In this document: one piece after another, positions 53,056 to 61,188 of the stretch
Numbering within the stretch: position 1 is the stretch's first letter
How the letters are laid out: every line of letters begins with the position of its first letter
Assembly (NCBI RefSeq): GCF_900116545.1
Contig: NZ_FPCK01000001.1
Span: 62,001-126,000, forward strand
Source: Devosia crocina
Lineage (GTDB): Bacteria; Pseudomonadota; Alphaproteobacteria; Rhizobiales; Devosiaceae
Length of the DNA stretch: 64,000 nt
Direction of reading: 5' to 3'
The notes under the pieces: model-generated
The model's input: only the letters and a program-made list of their open reading frames with translations
The model's database searches: none
What the model was told of the DNA's origin: nothing
Program-made: the position numbers and the translations under genes

Positions 53056-54669
53056 CTAGACCAGCAGCAGGCCGCTCGTGGTGAAATAGTCCGAGTGCCC
53101 GATCGCCGTCACCATGGTTTGGTCATCGAGAATCCAGCTCCAGGTCACTGGCCGGTCGGTGACTTCATCGAGCGCTGTCAGATCGAGGAAGAACAGGGTG
53201 TTGTTCCGCATCACCATTTCCACTGAGTTCGATTGGGACAGGAACTTGTGGATGAACGCCTTGGCGGCCTCGTTATAGGCCGAAAGACCGGCCGGATTGG
53301 CCGGCGTTCCCGTTGGAGGAACGGCGACAAGGCCCGGATGCAGATTGCCCGGGTCGAGCAGATCCGCCAGATCGGCGGGGTCGATGGTGATCAGATCGCC
53401 TTCGTCCGTCTCGGTCAGTTCGCCACCGGCAGGCTTGGTCTTGCTGGGGTCAATAGTCGCCAGAAACGAGACACCATCGATGGTGAAGCTCGATAGCCCC
53501 CCCAGATGCTTTTCCGCCAGCTCGAGCAATGCGCCGATATCGCTCTCCGCTGTCTGCACGCTCCCGGCGGCCACCACCGGTCCTGACAGCACGACCGTGT
53601 CGTTCGGGCGCGGCAGCAGCAAGACATCGGAATGATCCTGCACCATGGAGAGGCGCGGCTGCACGTCCTCGATCGACAGATCCACCGTAGCCTGTGGCGT
53701 CAGGATGATCGGCCCGGCATGGTCGAGTTCGCTGACCGCACTGGCAAACACCACCTTGGCCGCTTCCGGCGCAACAGCAGCGGTTTCGATTGCGGCGTCA
53801 TGGGAAAACGTCCTTCCGTCGAAACGCGTCGCGCTCGCCACGACCAGCTCGAGCGCGGCGCTGTCTGCGCTGTGGTCCGTCCCCGTTTCCGGCGAGAAGG
53901 CGGTGGCGAAAACCCCGCCGGTTCCATATTCGTAAAGCCCGAAGGTCACCGCGATTGCCGTCAGCGTCGCGGCAAGCCCCACGGACGCGGCCTGTCCGCT
54001 CCAGAGCCCCCGCAGATCAAGCCCACTCTGTTCGCGATTGGGCTGGATCGCCATGCGCTCGCTTAGCCCCAGGCTGTCGGCGGGCAGGGGCGCAGCGGCG
54101 CCCTTGTCGAGTTGGCCGAGCAGCGCGTCGATTTCCCCGGCTGCCGCTTGCGCCTGCGACAGGTCGAACAGCGGGCTCGCATCCTCGCCATCGAGGCTGA
54201 ATTCGGCGGCATGCGCGGTTTCCGCCAGCATGTCGCTGGCCAGGTAAAGCGACCAGATCAGTGCCGTCAGCATCAGCGCCGGATGCAGCCGCACGGTGGA
54301 ATCAGCGTTGGCGCGGCGGAACTGCACCACATTGGAGCTGGCTGCCCGCGCCGCCACCGAGCGCACGAACTGGTCGATCAGGCCCTGAAAATCGGCTCCG
54401 GTCAGCGGCCGGTCGAGCCCGGGGCTATCGAGCAGATAGTCCCCGTCGATCCGGCACAGGTGCACGAACACGTCCCCGTCGGGCTGGCAGAAGACGAACC
54501 ACGGGTCGCCCTCGTCGGTCAGCCCCCGCTCGGTTTCGATCCGCATACCCGCCTGGATCAGCAGCGCCTCGACCCGATAAAGGTCGGCCAGCTCCTGCTG
54601 GCTCCAGCCGCCAAGGGGCGCAGTGCGCTGGTCCGGCTTTGCGGTCGGCGAGGGGAATTGGAGCAGCAC
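53056..54669 (-). CDS. Unknown two-TM protein with large periplasmic region
   Basis: I do not recognise this 537-residue protein. The N-terminal part (about 1-115) looks cytoplasmic (LADLYRVEALLIQAGMRIET, then DPWFVFCQPDGDVFVHLCRIDGDYLL). A TM helix lies near 130-147 (HPALMLTALIWSLYLASDML) and another near 227-245. The remaining 290 residues are acidic, with many Val/Thr/Asp, and are probably periplasmic. The GTG start is weakly supported. It lies 15 bp after the XRE regulator gene and is upstream of the gtr cassette. By position it may help control or assemble the surface protein encoded divergently. Confidence 0.7.
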   Translation of the reverse strand: MLLQFPSPTAKPDQRTAPLGGWSQQELADLYRVEALLIQAGMRIETERGLTDEGDPWFVFCQPDGDVFVHLCRIDGDYLLDSPGLDRPLTGADFQGLIDQFVRSVAARAASSNVVQFRRANADSTVRLHPALMLTALIWSLYLASDMLAETAHAAEFSLDGEDASPLFDLSQAQAAAGEIDALLGQLDKGAAAPLPADSLGLSERMAIQPNREQSGLDLRGLWSGQAASVGLAATLTAIAVTFGLYEYGTGGVFATAFSPETGTDHSADSAALELVVASATRFDGRTFSHDAAIETAAVAPEAAKVVFASAVSELDHAGPIILTPQATVDLSIEDVQPRLSMVQDHSDVLLLPRPNDTVVLSGPVVAAGSVQTAESDIGALLELAEKHLGGLSSFTIDGVSFLATIDPSKTKPAGGELTETDEGDLITIDPADLADLLDPGNLHPGLVAVPPTGTPANPAGLSAYNEAAKAFIHKFLSQSNSVEMVMRNNTLFFLDLTALDEVTDRPVTWSWILDDQTMVTAIGHSDYFTTSGLLLV

Positions 54670-54684
54670 CGGAGGGAAAACCCT

Positions 54685-55002
54685 TTATTGCGCCGCAGCT
54701 TTGTCTGCTTCGGCAAAAAGAATCTCGTAGGTCACCGGCTCATAATACATAAGGAGTTGCTTGGCGAACACCTTTTCGTCGAGCCCCAGCGCCTTGGCCC
54801 AGTCGCGATAGCGATTGGGGGGAATGCGGCCGCGCCCGTTTTCGAGCTGGCTGATAAATGTATAATAGTCGAGATGGAGAATTTTGGCGAGTTCGCGCTG
54901 GGAAATCCCCGCCGCCTCGCGCACTTGCCGAAGCCAGGCGCCTGCGGCCTGCCGGAGCTCCGTGGTTTCGCTGGTCTGGGCATTGCCCATTTTCGATAAC
55001 AT
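54685..55002 (-). CDS. XRE-family helix-turn-helix regulator
   Basis: This 105-residue protein has a Cro/CI-type HTH at about 20-78 (WLRQVREAAGISQRELAKILHLDYYTFISQLENGRGRIP), followed by a C-terminal tail (EKVFAKQLLMYYEPVTYEILF) that may mediate dimerisation. ATG 55002 or 54990 could be the start. It diverges from the DUF4214 surface-protein gene across 409 bp and leads the unknown two-TM gene, so it is a good candidate to control both directions. The Tyr-rich recognition region (LDYYTFISQLENG) resembles chromosomal rather than phage regulators. Confidence 0.85.
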   Translation of the reverse strand: MLSKMGNAQTSETTELRQAAGAWLRQVREAAGISQRELAKILHLDYYTFISQLENGRGRIPPNRYRDWAKALGLDEKVFAKQLLMYYEPVTYEILFAEADKAAAQ

Positions 55003-55411
55003 GACGCTTACCCCGCATTCGCTTCGTCATGCTCAATATAGAGGGTCTTAACCACCTCTTTAGGGAGTTGCGGACGAAACGCACTTATTCTTGTTTCCGA
55101 TTCTATGGCAAAGCCCCGGTTTCCGGTCAATTCCCCTTGGTATGAAAAATACTATACACCCCTCTTGTGCGGCGCATCGGCTTTGAGTACACACATTGCC
55201 GGGCATACGGGGCTCAACTGCGAGAATCGCAATATCCCGGCGCCGTATCTTGGAGGGAGTGGGGGAGATCTTCAGTCCTTCTGTCTAAACTTCGCAGTCG
55301 CTTGCGGCGGGCTATCGTTTCGGCGGTGTCCCTCGGCGGCTGGAGGAAAGCCCGTGCGGCAGGTCACTCTGCTGCACGAAAGCAAACGTCATTGTTAAAG
55401 GAACATTTCCA
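55003..55411. promoter_or_regulatory. Divergent control region of the surface-protein gene
   Basis: These 409 bases hold no credible gene. They are less GC-rich than their surroundings in the XRE-proximal half. Possible -10 elements are TATATT (minus strand, about 55034-55039, toward the XRE gene) and TACTAT (about 55149-55154, toward the DUF4214 gene), both with weak -35 partners. A TGCGA-GAA-TCGCA hairpin lies near 55220. The DUF4214 gene has a clear AAAGGA about 8 bases before its ATG. A long 5' leader is likely. Confidence 0.4.
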
Positions 55412-57325
55412 ATGGCACTCACTACCGCTCAGCTGATCGCTCAGCTCTACATCGGCTACTACAACCGTGCTCCCGAGCCGGAAGGTCTGGACTACTGGGT
55501 CGGCCGCGTCGAAGCTGGCGTGTCCCTGTCGGACATTGCTGACTCGTTTGCCGCTTCGCCGGAAGCCATTGCCGCCTATCCCTGGCTGGCCATGAGCAAC
55601 CCGTCGGCTGGTTCTGTCGGTGCTTTCCTTGAAGCTGTTTACCAGAACCTCTTCAATCGTTCGATCGATGCCGATGGTCTGGCTTTCTACTCCAATGAGC
55701 TCCTGACCGGCCTCCGTTCGCCGGGCGAAATCATTGCCTCGATCCAGGCAAACGCCAACACCAACACCAACAACACCGATGGCCAGATCCTGGCAAACAA
55801 GGTGACCGTTGGTCTGGCTTGGTACGAAGGTGCCAAGGCTCAGTCGGGCTTTGAATTTAACGACGCTGCTAAGGCCTCGGCCAACACGATCCTCGATGGC
55901 GTTGGTGCTACCCAGGCTTCGGTTGATGCTGCTCTCGCAACCATCGAAGATCTTTTCGGTGCTCCAGCCTCGCTGGATGCTGCACTTGCAGACCTTTTCG
56001 ATGCTCGTGAAGCTCTGTCCGATGCGCTGGCAGACCTGGAACTCGACACCAATCTCGATGGTACCATTGACGTCGAAGCCGGCGATGCTGAAGTGGGCGA
56101 CGTTACGTCGTATTTTAATGCTGCTACGGCTGCAGTTGGTGCTGAACTTAACAATCCTGGCTTCGCAAGTGCAGGTGCGGCTACGCAGCAGGGTCTCATC
56201 AACGACGGCCTCAAGGCTGCTCAGGATGTGATCACCAAGGAAACCGCTGAACTTCGGACCGCAGAAGCTGGCGTAAGCTCGGCGCTTTTGACTGCTATCA
56301 ATGCCGTTGAGTCCCGCGCTGCTGCATTTGAAGTGGCAAACGACGCTGCGATCGCCGCCGACGTGACTGAAGACGGCGAAGCTGCGCGCTTCGAAGCTGT
56401 AAACGACGGTGCTCTTGCTGTAACTGGCGGCAACACTCTCGAATTCACACCGGCTGGTGGCTCTGCAGTTACCTTGGCCACTCTGACCAATGGCGTCTGG
56501 GTTGCGAACACTACACTTCCCACTGGTCTGGTCGGCTTCGACGCCTACTTGGCAGCCCTTCAGGCTGAAACCACAACGGCCACGGCTGCTACGCAGGCCG
56601 AAACTGCTCTGGATAACGCTGTTCTTCGCGTTCTGCAGCTCGAGAGCGGCAACGCCAACCTTACCACTACAGACATTGCTCCTGATGCGATCACTGACGC
56701 TCAGGTAGACGGTCGCACTGTTGTTACGATCGACCTTGCTGCTACTGGCGGCACTGTAGCTGCGCCTAACGCTCAGGGTGTCCTTGACGCTCGCCAGGAT
56801 CTTGTCGACGCTCAGGAAGCCCTGGCTGATCTTCAAGATGCGATCGAGGTTTGGGAAGCGGCTGGCGACCTGAATGACCAGATCTCGGATCTGGTGGAAG
56901 CGGTTACTGCTGCCGAAGAAGCCATCACCAACTCTCCTGCTAATGGTGGTCTGGGCTTGAACCTGATCTCCGAAAATGATGCGTTCACCTCTGCAGATGA
57001 CGTCTATCTGTTCACGCAGGATTCGGGCACAACATTTACTGTTGCCAACTTCGGCCAGATTGGCGACGACGTGATCTACGTTGGTTCGGCATACACTCTG
57101 GTTGAGCTGGCTGCGACTGACACCCTGTCGACCAAGGCTTATGGTTCTGCAACTGTGCTTGAAGTGTTCATTCAGCAGGTTGGCGCCAACACCGTTCTGT
57201 CGTTCGAAACTGCTGCGTTTGACGGTAGCGATACCGACGGTTCCTTTAACGGCACCGTTATCACGCTGACCGGTGTGAATGCAGACGACGTGTCGTTTGC
57301 AAACGGCTACTTCAGCATCGCATAA
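55412..57325 (+). CDS. DUF4214 surface-layer-like protein, probable type I secretion substrate
   Basis: This 637-residue protein has no signal peptide. Two DUF4214-type repeats fill residues 5-110 (LYIGYYNRAPEPEGLDYWVGRV, then YQNLFNRSIDADGLAFYSNEL). A long Ala-rich, mainly helical middle includes a dockerin/EF-hand-like loop DTNLDGTIDVEAGD near residue 212, likely to bind calcium. The C-terminal 120 residues are beta-rich (DDVYLFTQDSGTTFTVANF, then GDDVIYVGSAYTL) and end in YFSIA, as in many type I substrates. Base composition and codon use (many GCT, GTT and ACT codons) differ from neighbours, suggesting very high expression or transfer. A strong terminator follows. Confidence 0.85.
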   Translation: MALTTAQLIAQLYIGYYNRAPEPEGLDYWVGRVEAGVSLSDIADSFAASPEAIAAYPWLAMSNPSAGSVGAFLEAVYQNLFNRSIDADGLAFYSNELLTGLRSPGEIIASIQANANTNTNNTDGQILANKVTVGLAWYEGAKAQSGFEFNDAAKASANTILDGVGATQASVDAALATIEDLFGAPASLDAALADLFDAREALSDALADLELDTNLDGTIDVEAGDAEVGDVTSYFNAATAAVGAELNNPGFASAGAATQQGLINDGLKAAQDVITKETAELRTAEAGVSSALLTAINAVESRAAAFEVANDAAIAADVTEDGEAARFEAVNDGALAVTGGNTLEFTPAGGSAVTLATLTNGVWVANTTLPTGLVGFDAYLAALQAETTTATAATQAETALDNAVLRVLQLESGNANLTTTDIAPDAITDAQVDGRTVVTIDLAATGGTVAAPNAQGVLDARQDLVDAQEALADLQDAIEVWEAAGDLNDQISDLVEAVTAAEEAITNSPANGGLGLNLISENDAFTSADDVYLFTQDSGTTFTVANFGQIGDDVIYVGSAYTLVELAATDTLSTKAYGSATVLEVFIQQVGANTVLSFETAAFDGSDTDGSFNGTVITLTGVNADDVSFANGYFSIA

Positions 57326-57357
57326 ACGCTTCGCTGATTAGAAATCGGCATGAAGTT

Positions 57358-57392
57358 GGCCCCGCAGTCTTGGACTGCGGGGCTATTCGCTT
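57358..57392 (+). terminator. Intrinsic terminator after the DUF4214 gene
   Basis: A perfect 11-bp stem GCCCCGCAGTC (57359-57369) and GACTGCGGGGC (57373-57383) with loop TTG is followed by TATTCGCTTT. It lies 33 bp after the stop and would insulate sapC from full-level transcription. Confidence 0.85.
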
Positions 57393-57452
57393 TATGGCTG
57401 GACTGATAGAGACGTACCTACCGATCGATAAAGTTCGAAGGAGAAGCTTAAG

Positions 57453-58253
57453 TTGTCAGATATTCAGCCACTCCGACATTCGGTCCACGGGAGCAAGCGT
57501 TGGCTCGCCAACGCGGATTACCGCTTCGCTGCAGACGTGCTTATGGTGCCAGTGGCTCTAGAGGAACTTGCTGCCGCCTCGGTCAGTCTGCCGCTGGCTT
57601 TTGCAAAGGGGCCCACAACCTCGCTAATAGCGCTCACAGGCCTTCAGCAGGGTAAGAATGTATTTGTTGGCCCAGATGGACGTTGGCTCGGCGACTACAT
57701 GCCCGCTGTGCTTCGCGGTTTTCCCTTCAAGCTCCTGCCGGCCACTGAAGGCAAGTGGGCTTTGGGCTTTGACCATGCCAGCGGTCTGATAGCCTCCGGC
57801 GTCGAAGGCGAAGCTTTCTTTACTTCAGAAGGCAAACCAACTGACGCAGTGCAGAAAACCTTCAACTTCCTCATCCGAATTAACAGCGGCCTTGAGCAAG
57901 CCACCAAAGCCGTCGCTATGCTCAGCCAGCATGAGCTTCTGGAGCCTTGGCCGCTCAAATTGAAGGACGGCGATATTGAAATTCCCGTCGCTGGCCTCCT
58001 GCGCGTCAGCGAAACTAAGCTCGCTGCGCTCGACGCCGAAACCTTCGCCTCCCTCCGCTCCGACGGCGTTCTGGCGCTGGCTTATGCGCAATTGCTCTCC
58101 ATGGCCAATATCGACAAGCTCGGCAAACTCGCCCGCCTCCAGGCGCACCACGCCGCCCAGCACGCCCTCCAGGCCGATCAGGTCAAATCCATGTTCTCGG
58201 CCGACAAGCACGAAGACGAAATCGACTGGGATGCCATGCTCAAGGACGACTAG
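57453..58253 (+). CDS. SapC-family protein
   Basis: This 266-residue soluble protein belongs to the SapC family (PF07277), named after a gene of the Campylobacter fetus S-layer secretion operon, whose function is unknown. Typical segments are WLANADYRFAADVLMVPVALEELAAASVSLPLAFAK, GPDGRWLGDYMPAVLRGFPFKL and FNFLIRINSGLEQATKAVAMLSQHELLEPWPLKL. The start is TTG 57453, with AAGGAG at 57437-57442. Its place directly behind a DUF4214 protein gene and near a type I exporter mirrors the S-layer operon and suggests a chaperone or regulatory role in export (inference). Confidence 0.9.
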   Translation: MSDIQPLRHSVHGSKRWLANADYRFAADVLMVPVALEELAAASVSLPLAFAKGPTTSLIALTGLQQGKNVFVGPDGRWLGDYMPAVLRGFPFKLLPATEGKWALGFDHASGLIASGVEGEAFFTSEGKPTDAVQKTFNFLIRINSGLEQATKAVAMLSQHELLEPWPLKLKDGDIEIPVAGLLRVSETKLAALDAETFASLRSDGVLALAYAQLLSMANIDKLGKLARLQAHHAAQHALQADQVKSMFSADKHEDEIDWDAMLKDD

Positions 58254-58263
58254 GCCTCGCGCC

Positions 58264-58779
58264 GTGCTGCCAGACGCCGGAGCGCCATCCACCACACAAC
58301 TCACTCTGGGCTATAGCCAGGCCGAGGATCGTCTCGTGCTCTGGTTGGGGGAGGGGACAGAGGCGCTCCATCTCACGCGGCGGCTCACCGGTCTCCTGAT
58401 CAATGGCCTTGCGGGTGTTCTCGCCCGCTCGAGCGCCACCGCTGCCCAGGCCCCGGCCGATCTGCGAAACGATGTCGTCGGCATGGAGCGGCAGGGCGCC
58501 ATCGCCGCCGCTGCCGTTTCCCCGGCCGCGCCCACCGCCCTCCCGCCGCCAGGGCCCGCGCACCTGATCGAGGCGGTCGATATCGCGACCCTCCCCACCA
58601 CGTTCCGTCTCGCCTTCCGCACCCCCGCCGCGCTCACAGTCGGCGTGCTGGTGCTCTCGCGCGCCGAAATGCATCAGGTGGTCGATCTTCTCCGCCGCCA
58701 GTCCGAGCTCGCTCAATGGGCGCTGCCGGTCACTGCCCCATGGCTGAACGACACGCACGGCGCGCTTGTCGTCAACTAG
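58264..58779 (+). CDS. Unknown protein linked to sapC
   Basis: This 171-residue protein starts at GTG 58264, 10 bp after the sapC stop; no ATG fits. I do not recognise a family. It is soluble, with an N-terminal part (TQLTLGYSQAEDRLVLWLGE), a helix rich in Leu and Arg (TRRLTGLLINGLAGVLARSS), a Pro/Ala-rich linker (near 85-100) and a C-terminal alpha/beta part (AALTVGVLVLSRAEMHQVVDLLRRQSELAQW). The tight spacing with sapC suggests a shared function. Confidence 0.65.
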   Translation: MLPDAGAPSTTQLTLGYSQAEDRLVLWLGEGTEALHLTRRLTGLLINGLAGVLARSSATAAQAPADLRNDVVGMERQGAIAAAAVSPAAPTALPPPGPAHLIEAVDIATLPTTFRLAFRTPAALTVGVLVLSRAEMHQVVDLLRRQSELAQWALPVTAPWLNDTHGALVVN

Positions 58780-58846
58780 CTACCGATTCGCCACCAATAG
58801 CGGCTTTTACCCCCTTTCGTGTTACCCAGATGCTAGCGAAAGCGCG

Positions 58847-58875
58847 TTGACACGGCCCCCAGACTTGCCTATGAA
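58847..58875 (+). promoter_or_regulatory. Strong sigma-70 promoter of rpmJ
   Basis: TTGACA (58847-58852) is exact consensus; TATGAA (58870-58875) follows after exactly 17 bp. The predicted transcript starts near 58882, about 50 bases before the L36 start codon. Confidence 0.85.
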
Positions 58876-58888
58876 GAGCCCAGTTTCC

Positions 58889-58913
58889 GGGCGCCTTGGC
58901 GCCCCTTTTGTTT
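58889..58913 (+). promoter_or_regulatory. Terminator-like hairpin in the rpmJ leader
   Basis: GGGCGC (58889-58894) and GCGCCC (58899-58904) pair across CTTG, followed by CTTTTGTTT. It lies between the promoter and the start codon. It could be an attenuator or an mRNA-stabilising 5' hairpin. Confidence 0.6.
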
Positions 58914-58930
58914 GACCAGGGAATACGACG

Positions 58931-59056
58931 ATGAAGGTAACAAACTCGCTGAAGGCGTTGATGACGCGCCACCGCGCGAACAAGCTCGTCCGCCGCCGCG
59001 GGCGCGTTTACATCATCAACAAGGTGGACAAGCGCTTCAAGGCCCGCCAGGGCTAA
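58931..59056 (+). CDS. rpmJ: 50S ribosomal protein L36 (cysteine-free type)
   Basis: This 41-residue basic protein reads [20 protein letters not shown] and ends KRFKARQG, matching the L36 form that lacks the zinc ribbon cysteines and is normal in alphaproteobacteria. ATG 58931 has AGGGAAT upstream. It is a single-gene unit with its own promoter and a U-tailed terminator 20 bp downstream. Confidence 0.95.
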   Translation: MKVTNSLKALMTRHRANKLVRRRGRVYIINKVDKRFKARQG

Positions 59057-59076
59057 GCCTCTGCTTTGGTTAGATT

Positions 59077-59105
59077 AAAAGGCCCGCTTCGGCGGGCCTT
59101 TTCTT
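59077..59105 (+). terminator. Intrinsic terminator of rpmJ
   Basis: GGCCCGC (59081-59087), loop TTCG, GCGGGCC (59092-59098), then TTTTCTTT; the preceding AAAA extends the stem. Confidence 0.9.
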
Positions 59106-59116
59106 TATTCCAGCCA

Positions 59117-59141
59117 TAAAAAAGGCCCGCCGAAGCGGGCC
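59117..59141 (-). terminator. Intrinsic terminator of pyk
   Basis: Read on the minus strand: GGCCCGC, loop TTCG, GCGGGCC, then TTTTTTATGG. It has the same hairpin sequence as the rpmJ terminator, 19 bp away and facing the other way, and lies 21 bp after the pyk stop. Confidence 0.9.
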
Positions 59142-59162
59142 CTCCAAACCATCCGCGAGCCC

Positions 59163-60602
59163 TCAGCTCGACCCGGCCCCGTCCTGCCGCACAAAGGCAA
59201 TCCGCAGCATATTCGTTGCCCCAGGCGTCCCAAGCGGCACGCCCGCCGTGATCGCAATCCGATCCCCCGGCCGCGCAAACCCCTCCTGATAAGCAATAAC
59301 ACAAGCCCGATCGACCATATCTTCAAGGCTCACAGCATCTTCGGTCTGGACGCAGTGAATGCCCCAGACGACCGACAGGCGGCGAATGGTCCTCAGATTC
59401 GGAGACAGCGCAATAATCGGCTTGGAAGGCCGCTCACGCGCCGCACGAATGCCGGTTGAGCCCGAGGCCGTGTAGGTGACAATAGCTGCCAGATCCAGCG
59501 TTTCCGCCACTTGGCGGGTGGCCGCCGAAATGGCGTCGGCGGCGGTGGCTTCCGGCTCGGTCTGGGCCGCGCGGATGATGTTGCGATAATTGGCATCGCT
59601 CTCGACCGCGACAGCCACCTTGTTCATCGTCGCCACCGCTTCAATCGGGTACTGGCCCGAAGCGCTCTCGGCCGAAAGCATAACCGCATCGGCGCCTTCG
59701 AAAACGGCAATCGAAACGTCCGAAACTTCCGCACGGGTCGGCACCGGCGCGGTGATCATTGATTCCAGCATCTGTGTGGCAACGACCACCGGCTTGCCAT
59801 AGCGGCGGCACATGCGGATCATGCGCTTTTGCAGGCCCGGCACGGTCTCGAGCGGCAGTTCAACGCCGAGATCGCCACGCGCGACCATGATCGCGTCCGA
59901 GAGCTTGACGATTTCTTCCAGCCGATCAATGGCCTGCGGCTTCTCGATCTTGGCCATGACGCCAGCGCGACCCTGTACGATCTTGCGCACGTCGATGATA
60001 TCTTCGGGCCGCTGCACGAAGGAAAGGGCGATCCAGTCGGCTTCGGCCTTGAGGCCTTCGAGAAGGTCCGCGTGGTCCTTTTCGGTCAGCGCACCGGTCG
60101 GCAAGAGCGTATCGGGCAGGGATACGCCCTTCTTGTCGGAAAGCTTGCCGCCATAGACCACTTCGGTCTCAATAACGCCGCCTCCGACTTTAGTCGCCTT
60201 GAGTTGCAGCTTGCCATCGTCCAGAAGAAGACGGTCGCCAACGGAGACGCTCTCGATGATCTCGGGGTGAGGGAGATAGACGCGCTCTGAATTGCCGTTG
60301 TCGTTCTTCTCGCTGTCGAGCGTGAACTTCTGGCCGGCCACCAGGGTTACCGCGCCTTCGGCGAACTTCCAGACACGCAGTTTGGGGCCCTGAAGGTCGA
60401 CAAGCACGCCAAGGGGATGCTTGAGACGGGCTTCCACGCTGCGGATGCGCTGCACGGTCTGGTGCATCAGTTCGTGGCTGGCATGGCTCATGTTGATGCG
60501 GAAAACGTCCGCACCGGCCTTGGCCAGCTCCTCGATCATCTTTTCCTCGTTGCTTGCAGGCCCGAGGGTGGCGAGGATCTTCGCGCGTCTGATCCGTCTC
60601 AT
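59163..60602 (-). CDS. pyk: Pyruvate kinase
   Basis: This 479-residue enzyme makes pyruvate and ATP from PEP and ADP in the cytosol. Family motifs are RRAKILATLGPASN at the start, FRINMSHASHE, the active-site VMAKIEKPQAIDRLEEIV (catalytic Lys), IMVARGDLGVELPLE, and VVVATQMLESMITAPVPTRAEVSDV. The C-terminal regulatory domain includes SGSTGIRAARERPSKPIIALSPN. ATG 60602 fits the family start; the long upstream extension overlaps the DUF1036 gene and is not real. It starts 10 bp after the DUF1036 gene, so the two form an operon. Confidence 0.95.
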   Translation of the reverse strand: MRRIRRAKILATLGPASNEEKMIEELAKAGADVFRINMSHASHELMHQTVQRIRSVEARLKHPLGVLVDLQGPKLRVWKFAEGAVTLVAGQKFTLDSEKNDNGNSERVYLPHPEIIESVSVGDRLLLDDGKLQLKATKVGGGVIETEVVYGGKLSDKKGVSLPDTLLPTGALTEKDHADLLEGLKAEADWIALSFVQRPEDIIDVRKIVQGRAGVMAKIEKPQAIDRLEEIVKLSDAIMVARGDLGVELPLETVPGLQKRMIRMCRRYGKPVVVATQMLESMITAPVPTRAEVSDVSIAVFEGADAVMLSAESASGQYPIEAVATMNKVAVAVESDANYRNIIRAAQTEPEATAADAISAATRQVAETLDLAAIVTYTASGSTGIRAARERPSKPIIALSPNLRTIRRLSVVWGIHCVQTEDAVSLEDMVDRACVIAYQEGFARPGDRIAITAGVPLGTPGATNMLRIAFVRQDGAGSS

Positions 60603-60612
60603 GGCGTATCCA

Positions 60613-61188
60613 TTATCTGTCTGGCGGTGGCGGCGGCATGGGAACCACCTGATCGGCATCTTCGGTATCGACCAGGAAGGCCGGTTCCTCGAGATCTTCT
60701 CCCTCGCCCGGGCCGACAATATTGGGGGCGCCAGCGCTCTCGGTGAGCTGCAGCGTCCAGTCTGTCCGGTTTTGGGTATCGATTTCAAAGAACCCGGTGC
60801 GCTCATAGCCCCGCGCGAGACAATCCTCAACCCCGAATATTGTGAAGGTTTCGTCGCGGGTGCACATGAAGACCTGGCCGTCCCAGGCACCGCCCGCAAT
60901 ATCGTCGACGGCGTAGATGTAATAGAAACGGCGTGCCAGGTCCCCCTGATAGAGCACGCGGCAATCGCCGGGCGACGTCTGCCACCAGCCTTCGCTCATC
61001 CAGCCCCGCTCGGCGCGATAGCCGAGCGCAACTGACACGACATTGGCTGATTGATTGCAGATGCGCAGGTCGGCATGGGCAGGAGCAGGGGCGGCAAGGA
61101 AAAAACCGCCGGCAAGGAGGGGCAGAATGGTCGAGCCGAGGCAGAGACGATGCACGGGCAGGCCACGCGATTGGGGAAAAGACCGCAT
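60613..61188 (-). CDS. DUF1036 secreted protein
   Basis: This roughly 191-residue protein has a signal peptide (LCLGSTILPLLAGGFFLAAPAPAHA) and the DUF1036 core (DLRICNQSANVVSVALGYRAERGWMSEGWWQTSPGDCRVLYQGDLARRFYYIYAVD), with four Cys that could form two disulfides. The tail is acidic and ends PPPPPDR. It is periplasmic or secreted, function unknown. ATG 61188 is chosen, but no clear ribosome site is visible and TTG 61218 is possible. Its place just upstream of pyk is widespread in Hyphomicrobiales. Confidence 0.87.
   Translation of the reverse strand: MRSFPQSRGLPVHRLCLGSTILPLLAGGFFLAAPAPAHADLRICNQSANVVSVALGYRAERGWMSEGWWQTSPGDCRVLYQGDLARRFYYIYAVDDIAGGAWDGQVFMCTRDETFTIFGVEDCLARGYERTGFFEIDTQNRTDWTLQLTESAGAPNIVGPGEGEDLEEPAFLVDTEDADQVVPMPPPPPDR

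Noticed and set aside
55364..56836. 490-codon minus-strand frame under the DUF4214 gene
   Set aside because: Ser/Arg/Val-rich translation typical of the antisense of an Ala-rich gene; no ribosome site and no known motif.
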